NCBI GenBank assembly: GCA_026193755.1
Contig: JAPHUI010000373.1
Span: 1 to 12,296 of the forward strand
Length of the DNA: 12,296 nucleotides
Reading direction: 5' to 3'
Source: Ignavibacteriaceae bacterium
GTDB lineage: Bacteria > Bacteroidota > Ignavibacteria > Ignavibacteriales > Ignavibacteriaceae
Each line of letters begins with the position of its first letter. Position 1 is the stretch's first letter. A program made the translations under genes and the position numbers. The notes under the pieces were generated by a model. That model saw only the letters and a list, made by a program, of their open reading frames with translations, was not told the origin of the DNA and made no database searches. This document shows positions 7,387-12,296 of this stretch, piece by piece.

Positions 7387-8526
7387 ATGAAACTTATTGT
7401 AGATGAAAATATAGCTTTCGCCAAGGAAGCCTTTTTAGGTTTTGGAAACCTTAGGTTATTGAATGGGCGATCTATTACAAACACTGAAGTCAAAGACGCA
7501 GATGTAATTATAGTCCGTTCTATTACGCAGGTCGATGAGAAACTTCTTAAGAATAGTAAAGTTAAATTCATTGGAACAACTACTATAGGAACTGACCATA
7601 TCGATCTGGAATATCTTGAAAACAACAATATTAAATTTGCAGATGCGAAAGGCTGTAACGCAGATTCTGTAGCTGAATATGTTTTTACAGCATTACTTAA
7701 AGTTGTATCAGAAGAACAGCTTTCACTCGGAGGAAAAACAATTGGAGTGGTTGGCGTTGGAAATATTGGCAGTAAGGTGGTTAGACTCGCAGAGTCATTT
7801 GGGATGAAAGTTTTGAAAAACGATCCACCGCTTGAAAGAAAAAGCATAGGAAAAAACTATGTCCCGCTAGATGAAATACTAAAAGCTGATATTATAACTC
7901 TTCACGTTCCTCTTACTTTGGAAGGCGTTGATAAGACGCACCATCTTTTAAATAAAGAGAATTTCAAAAAAATTAAATCCGAAGCTTTAATTATTAATAC
8001 TGCAAGAGGAGCAGCAATTGATAATGATGCTCTATTAAAAGAAAGTTCGGTGCGAAATTTTAAATTAATTTTGGATGTTTGGGAAGATGAGCCGTCAATA
8101 AATATTAGACTTCTTAAAGAAACGAAAGTTGGCACTGCACACATTGCTGGTTACTCGCTCGAAGGAAAAGTTAACGGTACAAAAATGATTTATGATTCGT
8201 TTTGCAAATATTATAATAGGGAACCTGCCTGGAAGCCAGAACTGCCAAAAATTGAGCAAACAGATTTGAGAATTCCTGAAGGAAAAACCGATGAAGAAAA
8301 ACTTTACAAATTATTCTTTTCTATATATGATATAGAAAAAGATGACTCTCAATTAAGAAATATCACAACCTGTAAACAGAACAGACAGGCTGCTTATTTC
8401 GATAAACTTAGAAAAGAGTACCCAGTCAGAAGAGAGTTTAACAACTATAATATTCGTCTTTCAAATAACGAAACACATTTTAAACCAATTCTTGAAAGCT
8501 TCCGGTTCAAGGTAAAATCAGATTAG
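7387..8526 (+). CDS. pdxB: Erythronate-4-phosphate dehydrogenase (PdxB)
   Basis: PdxB oxidises 4-phosphoerythronate to 2-oxo-3-hydroxy-4-phosphobutanoate, the second step of the DXP-dependent route to pyridoxal 5'-phosphate, in the cytoplasm. It belongs to the D-2-hydroxyacid dehydrogenase family. The start MKLIVDENIAFAKEAF, then IGTTTIGTDHID (62-73) and GCNADSVAEYVF (89-100), are PdxB hallmarks. The NAD-binding loop is GVGNIG (123-128). Catalytic residues are Arg207 (NTARG), Glu235 (DVWEDEP) and His252 (GTAHIAGY). The 379-residue length and the C-terminal extension after about 285, the dimerisation region in known PdxB, separate it from SerA. It stands alone on the plus strand between mgtE (divergent) and the TonB_C gene (convergent, stop codons touching). 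The ATG has no Shine-Dalgarno sequence but matches the family start. SerA or another hydroxyacid dehydrogenase is unlikely. Confidence 0.93.
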   Translation: MKLIVDENIAFAKEAFLGFGNLRLLNGRSITNTEVKDADVIIVRSITQVDEKLLKNSKVKFIGTTTIGTDHIDLEYLENNNIKFADAKGCNADSVAEYVFTALLKVVSEEQLSLGGKTIGVVGVGNIGSKVVRLAESFGMKVLKNDPPLERKSIGKNYVPLDEILKADIITLHVPLTLEGVDKTHHLLNKENFKKIKSEALIINTARGAAIDNDALLKESSVRNFKLILDVWEDEPSINIRLLKETKVGTAHIAGYSLEGKVNGTKMIYDSFCKYYNREPAWKPELPKIEQTDLRIPEGKTDEEKLYKLFFSIYDIEKDDSQLRNITTCKQNRQAAYFDKLRKEYPVRREFNNYNIRLSNNETHFKPILESFRFKVKSD

Positions 8527-9336
8527 TTATTCTTCTTTCTCGAGTTTAAACTCGATTGGTATTTCCATTTGTACTTTAACACGTTGACCCTTAATTAGCC
8601 CGGGTTTAAAACGATGATATAATATTGCAAGTCTTGCCGCTTCATCGCAGCCATATCCAATTCCGCTGACTACCTGTGCATCAATTACTACTCCATCCCT
8701 ATCAATAAATGTTAATACTTTAACAACGCCTTCAATATCATTTTCCCTGGCTTCTTCAGGATAGCCGATCTTTCTGTAAATGGCTTCCATTCCGCCATAC
8801 GGTTCAGGCATTACTTCTACGGTTTTATAAAACGCCGGGTCGTCTTCATAATTTTTTTCTTCCTCAATAACTGGCGGCACCAGATTATTATTTGGGTTTT
8901 TCTTCTTCGTCACCAAAGGAGGTTTATTATTTGTTACTTCTTTACTTTCACTTTTTTGTTCACCTGAATCAAGCACAATTTTATCTACAACCAATATTCC
9001 TTCTTCGTAATAAATATCTTTAATATAAGTACCTGTACTGTCGAACAATGATGTAGGACCTTCCCTTTTGCCGTTTTCAATTGTGAACATTTCTTTTATG
9101 ATACCCTTTTCATTGTACCTTCGAACCAGTCCTTCAACGCGCCCGTTTACATAAGAAAGATCTTCCTTCAGATTTCCATTATCCCAATAAAAACTCGCTT
9201 CTCCATCCCGTACCTTATCCGTAAGGTGAATGATTGACTCTATGTTTCCATTGCTGAAATATGTAATAACAGAATCCATTTGGGCATCAACCTCGATTAC
9301 AAAGATTAGTAACGATATAAAAATTATTTTAAACAT
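8527..9336 (-). CDS. Exported MORN-repeat protein with C-terminal TonB domain
   Basis: This 269-residue protein has three parts. Residues 1-19 are a signal peptide or uncleaved anchor (IIFISLLIFVIEVDA, possible cleavage before Gln19). Residues about 26-113 hold four degenerate repeats of about 23 residues of the MORN_2/YwqK type, with recurring NG(N/K)…(E/K)G spacing (YFSNGNIES, YWDNGNLKE, YNEKGIIKE, FDSTGTYIK). A charged, Pro/Asn-rich linker (about 125-170) leads to a TonB C-terminal domain (about 178-266) with GGMEAIYRKIGYPEEA, IEGVVKV, GIGYGCDEAA and RFKPG. TonB_C normally contacts TonB-dependent receptors in the periplasm. Many FCB-group proteins carry this domain without being the energising TonB, and no ExbB/ExbD genes are adjacent, so the partner is unknown. 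The gene follows the HEAGH gene by 38 bases and probably shares its transcript. The ATG lacks a Shine-Dalgarno sequence. The domains are clear; the function is not. Confidence 0.82.
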   Translation of the reverse strand: MFKIIFISLLIFVIEVDAQMDSVITYFSNGNIESIIHLTDKVRDGEASFYWDNGNLKEDLSYVNGRVEGLVRRYNEKGIIKEMFTIENGKREGPTSLFDSTGTYIKDIYYEEGILVVDKIVLDSGEQKSESKEVTNNKPPLVTKKKNPNNNLVPPVIEEEKNYEDDPAFYKTVEVMPEPYGGMEAIYRKIGYPEEARENDIEGVVKVLTFIDRDGVVIDAQVVSGIGYGCDEAARLAILYHRFKPGLIKGQRVKVQMEIPIEFKLEKEE

Positions 9337-9374
9337 TGATACATTTTAAATTTTTACAGGAAAAAAGATAAGAC

Positions 9375-9923
9375 TTAATCGTGAATTAAAAGAGGCATTA
9401 AGATAGCAACAGCAAATATAGTTATGGCAATACCAACAAATATATGTCCAACTATGTGATCATATTCAAGGATTCCGATTTCTCCAAGAAGATAATGCCA
9501 GTCGTGATATACTTTATTGCCTCCGAGAAGAGGAAGTTTCCGGGCACGAGCATCTGCTGCATAAACACTAATATTAATGAGGTTTTGACCAAGCCAGAGA
9601 AGTGCAAACTGGACTCCTGTCCGATAATTATTTCTAAAGAAAAAACTGGCAATTATTGAAGGTAAAATGATCTGCATTAAAGTTCCGCCAAGAGTGTAAA
9701 TAAACTTGCCAAAAAAACTGAAGAAAAAGTGTCCCGCTTCGTGTATAACCAAGTCTGCATTATCCAGCAACCCAAATTCGCCACGGTTAAAAACCCAATA
9801 TGCAGCAATCGGAATAATTATAACTGAGGGAATCCACCTTTTAATATTATCCCATCGGCTGATTGGTTTAGCTTTTTTTAAACTCTGGTTTATTTCTTTA
9901 TTAGAATACTTAGCTGTTTCCAT
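9375..9923 (-). CDS. Multi-pass membrane protein with HEAGH metalloprotease-like motif
   Basis: I do not recognise a named family. The 182-residue protein has a polar, basic N-terminus (1-28), a hydrophobic segment at about 30-45 and, after a short loop, the zinc-binding-type motif HEAGH at 61-65 (His61, Glu62, His65) at the start of a second hydrophobic region (66-96, rich in Phe and Gly: FFFSFFG…LGG). Further segments lie at about 103-121 and 156-180. HExxH beginning a transmembrane helix, followed by a Gly-rich FG…LGG stretch, recalls site-2/M50 peptidases. The M50 NxxPxxxxDG motif is absent, but HDWHYLLGEIGIL (140-152) could supply a third metal ligand (His140, Asp141 or His143). Length is below typical S2P proteases. 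The gene has a good promoter just upstream and probably forms a unit with the TonB_C gene. A non-catalytic membrane protein remains possible. Confidence 0.72.
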   Translation of the reverse strand: METAKYSNKEINQSLKKAKPISRWDNIKRWIPSVIIIPIAAYWVFNRGEFGLLDNADLVIHEAGHFFFSFFGKFIYTLGGTLMQIILPSIIASFFFRNNYRTGVQFALLWLGQNLINISVYAADARARKLPLLGGNKVYHDWHYLLGEIGILEYDHIVGHIFVGIAITIFAVAILMPLLIHD

Positions 9924-9957
9924 TGTATATCTAAAAATGAGTTTATAACTTCCAAGT

Positions 9958-9988
9958 CAAATTTATAATTAAACAAACCGGCATCAAA
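9958..9988 (-). promoter_or_regulatory. Bacteroidetes-type promoter for the HEAGH/TonB_C gene pair
   Basis: On the minus strand, TTTG (9985-9988) and TAAATTTG (9958-9965) are separated by exactly 19 bases. This matches the Bacteroidetes housekeeping promoter (-33 TTTG, -7 TAnnTTTG) at every defined position. Transcription would begin near 9951-9953, about 28 bases before the ATG at 9921-9923. It lies in the 84-base divergent gap and so also sits upstream of the DUF2911 gene. Confidence 0.6.
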
Positions 9989-9996
9989 CAAATTAT

Positions 9997-10002
9997 AGGA
10001 GG
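9997..10002 (+). promoter_or_regulatory. Strong ribosome binding site of the DUF2911 gene
   Basis: AGGAGG, a complete Shine-Dalgarno hexamer, lies 5 bases before the ATG at 10008 and fixes that start over Met8 of the same frame. Confidence 0.85.
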
Positions 10003-10007
10003 AAAAT

Positions 10008-10838
10008 ATGCCCAGACAATTTCGCTTAATGATCTTAATTTTATTCATATTCACACTTACTGCAATGGGACAAGATTTCAGAACTCCACGACCAAGTCCC
10101 GATGCAACTGTATCGCAATATGTTGGAATCACAAAAATCACTGTTGATTACAGTTCACCCGGAGTGAAAGGAAGAAAGATTTGGGGAGAACTTGTTCCTT
10201 ACGGAAAAATCTGGCGGACAGGTGCCAACGAAGTTACATCAATCACATTCAGCAATCCGGTGAAGGTAAATGGAAATGAATTACCGGCGGGAACCTACGG
10301 TCTTCATATTATTCCCGGCGAAAGTGAATGGGAAATCATTTTTAGTAAGGACACTAAAGTTGATGACCCGATGACTTATGATGAAAAGAAAGATGCATTA
10401 CATATCAAAGTTAAACCAGAACCAAATCCATTTACAGAAAGAATGGCATTCACTATTACAGATATGACAGATAATTCTGCAAATTTTAATCTGATTTGGG
10501 AAAAACTTAAAGTTCCTTTTAAAGTTGAAGTAAATACACAGCAATTAACACTGCAAAGTGCTCGTAATTCTGCAGACTGGGGAACACTTATGTCGGCAGC
10601 TAATTATTGTCTACAACAGAATGTAAATCTGGATGAAGGATTTAAATGGATACAAGCTTCAAAGTTAATTAATGAGAACTACTGGAACATGAGAGTTCTT
10701 GCTCAGTACTTTGCAAAGATGAACAAAAAATCCGATGCAATTGCAACTATGGAAAAAGCAATTGAGCTTGGCAGCAAAATGGAGAACCCACCATTCGATT
10801 ATGATAATATGAAAAAGATGTTAGCTGATTGGAAATAA
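10008..10838 (+). CDS. Exported DUF2911 protein with helical (TPR-like) C-terminus
   Basis: The protein has 276 residues. Residues 1-22 are a signal peptide (basic MPRQFR, hydrophobic LMILILFIFTLTA, cleavage near AMG-Q), so it acts outside the cytoplasm. Residues about 28-175 are a DUF2911 domain, recognised by SPDATVSQYVG (30-40), VDYSSPGVKGRKIWGELVPY (46-65), GKIWRTGANE (66-75), NELPAGTYGLHIIP (90-103) and EWEIIFSK (107-114). No activity is established for this domain that I know of. Residues about 185-276 are helical; the last two predicted helices (around WNMRVLAQYFAKMNKKSDAI and AIATMEKAIELG) resemble one TPR unit, suggesting protein contact. A full AGGAGG ribosome site precedes the ATG, implying strong translation. 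The gene is divergent from the HEAGH gene and 175 bases upstream of the permease, probably a separate unit. The family call is firm, the role unknown. Confidence 0.88.
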   Translation: MPRQFRLMILILFIFTLTAMGQDFRTPRPSPDATVSQYVGITKITVDYSSPGVKGRKIWGELVPYGKIWRTGANEVTSITFSNPVKVNGNELPAGTYGLHIIPGESEWEIIFSKDTKVDDPMTYDEKKDALHIKVKPEPNPFTERMAFTITDMTDNSANFNLIWEKLKVPFKVEVNTQQLTLQSARNSADWGTLMSAANYCLQQNVNLDEGFKWIQASKLINENYWNMRVLAQYFAKMNKKSDAIATMEKAIELGSKMENPPFDYDNMKKMLADWK

Positions 10839-10840
10839 TT

Positions 10841-10909
10841 TTTCATCAATTTAATTGGTTTGAAACTTTCAGACCTTTTCATTTTGAGTTAATAAAACTG
10901 TTGATGAAA
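10841..10909 (+). repeat. 9-bp inverted repeat with long loop downstream of the DUF2911 gene
   Basis: TTTCATCAA (10841-10849) is repeated in inverse orientation as TTGATGAAA (10901-10909), 51 bases apart, starting just after the DUF2911 stop and followed by a T-rich run (TGATTTTGTTTT). It could be a weak terminator or a transcript-stabilising stem. The stem is AT-rich and the loop long, so chance is quite possible. The rest of 10839-11013 shows no other clear signal; TAATTTTT near 10983 with ATTG 18 bases upstream is a poor promoter match for the permease. Confidence 0.3.
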
Positions 10910-11013
10910 TGATTTTGTTTTACTATGTTTCTCCTGGTTTGAATTAAATAATTATCTGAACATTGCTGGTTTTTTGGCACTATTAATTTTTCCCAATCAC
11001 ACAGGATAATTTG

Positions 11014-12296
11014 ATGAAAAAATTTGACACCGAAGTTCATCTCAGCCGGGAGATGGGCTTAATGGATGCCACTCTTATTGGAGTAGGCGCAATGATCGGT
11101 GCGGGAATTTTTGTTCTAATAGGAATCGCAGCTGGAGTTGCTGGGCCTGCATTAATAGTAACTTTCTCACTAAATGGTATTGTTGCTTTATTAACAGCTT
11201 TCTCTTATGCAGAACTTGGTTCCTGTTATCATGATGCTGGTGGCGGATATTTATGGGTAAAAGAGGGTTTGCCAAAATGGAATGGATTTATTTCCGGCTG
11301 GATGAGCTGGTTCGCCCATGCTGTTGCCTGTAGTCTTTATGCTCTGGGTTTCGGTGCTTATTTCGATCTTGTTCTGCGTGAGTTTAATGTAGTAATGCCA
11401 CAATGGGGATTCCTATCGCCGCAAAAAATTCTAGCTGCGATGACGGCTGTTCTTTTCGCATATGTAAACTTCCGTGGTGCGTCTGAAACAGGTAAAGTCG
11501 GCAACATAGTAACTCTTGCAAAGATTGCTATTCTTTTAGTATTCATCGGTTTCGGAATTAATTTGATTATAAACCGACCTGACTGGCAGGAAGCATTTAC
11601 TCCTTTCTTTGCACACGGCTGGGGTGGTGTTTTTAAAGCAATGGGCTTAACATTTATTGCTTTCCAGGGATTCGAAGTTATTTCACAATGTTCAGAAGAA
11701 ATTAAAAACCCAAAAAAGAATATTCCGCGTGCAATTTTTCTTTCTTTAATAATTGTGGTTCCTATATATCTGCTGGTTGCAATTACTGCTTTAGGTGCTG
11801 TTAAACCCGGCGGCGGAATAACTCCCTGGGATTATTTAGCATCACATAAAGAAACGGCGCTGGTAGAGGTTGCTAAAACATTTTTTGTCGGCGGCGGAAT
11901 AATGCTTCTTATAGGCGGAATAATTTCAACAATGTCCGCACTTAATGCAACAATTTATTCTTCTTCCCGTGTAGCTTATGCAATGGGTAAAGATAGAAAT
12001 TTTCCAACATTCTTCAGCAAAGTTCACAAAAAGAACTTTACTCCTCATCTTTCAATTATATTTTCATTATTTATTGTTGTGATTATGGCAATCTCTTTGC
12101 CAATTGAGGATGTTGCAAGTGCTGCGGATATAATGTTCCTGTTACTTTTTCTTCAGGTTAATATCACACTCATCAGATTGAGAAAGAAAAGACCGGATCT
12201 TGACAGAGGATTTTTTACACCATTTTTTCCGTACTTATCTATTCTCGGGATTATGATGCTTTTGTTTTTAGCTGTTTATATGTTCAATTATAGCCC
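11014..12296 (+). CDS. APC-superfamily amino acid permease (C-terminus cut by window edge)
   Basis: This inner-membrane amino acid transporter of the APC superfamily is likely a proton-coupled symporter or antiporter. Reading from ATG at 11014 gives 427 codons with no stop before the edge. The first helix carries the substrate-binding motif GVGAMIGAGIF (23-33). Others follow: AGPALIVTFSLNGIVALLTA (43-62), SYAELGS (64-70), GGGYLWVKEGLP (76-87), NFRGASETGKVGNIVTLAKI (152-171), the conserved loop SEEIKNPKKNIPRAI (227-241), and SALNATIYSSSRVAYAMGKD (308-327). About eleven hydrophobic segments are visible, so most of the 12-helix core is here. An AGGA ribosome site at 11003-11006 supports the start, and MKKFDTEVHLSREMGLMDA is a normal family N-terminus. 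The substrate cannot be told from sequence. Some relatives carry a C-terminal universal stress domain, which would lie beyond the edge. Confidence 0.93.
   Translation, partial: MKKFDTEVHLSREMGLMDATLIGVGAMIGAGIFVLIGIAAGVAGPALIVTFSLNGIVALLTAFSYAELGSCYHDAGGGYLWVKEGLPKWNGFISGWMSWFAHAVACSLYALGFGAYFDLVLREFNVVMPQWGFLSPQKILAAMTAVLFAYVNFRGASETGKVGNIVTLAKIAILLVFIGFGINLIINRPDWQEAFTPFFAHGWGGVFKAMGLTFIAFQGFEVISQCSEEIKNPKKNIPRAIFLSLIIVVPIYLLVAITALGAVKPGGGITPWDYLASHKETALVEVAKTFFVGGGIMLLIGGIISTMSALNATIYSSSRVAYAMGKDRNFPTFFSKVHKKNFTPHLSIIFSLFIVVIMAISLPIEDVASAADIMFLLLFLQVNITLIRLRKKRPDLDRGFFTPFFPYLSILGIMMLLFLAVYMFNYS

Noticed and set aside
7383..7847. A minus-strand open frame of 154 codons opposite the start of pdxB
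   Set aside because: The Ser/Thr/Pro-rich translation is typical of the antisense of a coding region, and PdxB on the other strand is certain.
7387..8526. SerA (phosphoglycerate dehydrogenase) as an alternative for the dehydrogenase
   Set aside because: The N-terminal DEN motif, the TTTIGTDHID segment and the PdxB-type C-terminal extension fit PdxB; no ACT domain is present.
8527..9336. Reading this gene as an antitoxin because of its YwqK-like repeats
   Set aside because: No toxin gene is adjacent, and the protein has an export signal and a TonB_C domain, which do not fit a cytoplasmic antitoxin.
10862..10870. Short palindrome GAAACTTTC in the gap before the permease
   Set aside because: It is only 9 bases with a one-base centre in AT-rich sequence, which is expected by chance.
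11075..11546. Minus-strand open frames opposite the permease
   Set aside because: The plus strand encodes a continuous APC permease from 11014 to the edge; these are antisense shadows.

Overview
The window is AT-rich and densely coding. It fits a chromosomal segment of a Bacteroidota/Ignavibacteriota-like (FCB group) bacterium. This placement is an inference from four things: protein types common in that group (DUF2911, a TonB C-terminal domain protein with MORN-like repeats, a Wzi-family capsule protein), a Bacteroidetes-style promoter (TTTG-N19-TAnnTTTG) at 9958-9988, and mixed use of strong and absent Shine-Dalgarno sequences. I see no rRNA, tRNA, CRISPR array, IS element or phage gene.

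Region 1 (1-5731, minus strand) is a surface-polysaccharide operon. In transcription order it encodes RmlA, RmlC, a DegT-family sugar aminotransferase, a Wzi-family outer-membrane capsule protein, GDP-L-fucose synthase (Fcl), and GDP-mannose 4,6-dehydratase (Gmd), which is cut by the left edge. Spacing is tight: a 3-bp gap at rmlA/rmlC, 70 bp at rmlC/aminotransferase, 4-bp ATGA overlaps at aminotransferase/wzi and fcl/gmd, and 11 bp at wzi/fcl. The operon supplies GDP-L-fucose and a dTDP-linked (probably amino) sugar, and includes one outer-membrane protein likely to handle the finished polymer. rmlB and rmlD are not in the visible part.

Region 2 (5833-8526) holds an MgtE magnesium channel (minus strand), divergent from PdxB (plus strand), an enzyme of the DXP-dependent pyridoxal phosphate pathway. 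PLP is the cofactor of the aminotransferase in region 1, but nothing shows a dedicated link.

Region 3 (8527-9923, minus strand) is a probable two-gene unit: a small multi-pass membrane protein with a HEAGH metalloprotease-like motif, then an exported MORN-repeat/TonB_C protein. The best promoter in the window lies just upstream. The stop codon of the TonB_C gene abuts the pdxB stop with no base between.

Region 4 (10008-12296, plus strand) holds an exported DUF2911 protein with a helical, TPR-like tail, then an APC-superfamily amino acid permease cut by the right edge. No gene-free stretch exceeds 300 bases; the longest are 10839-11013 and 7213-7386. Most of the window is ordinary. The least familiar items are the HEAGH membrane protein and its pairing with the MORN/TonB_C protein.
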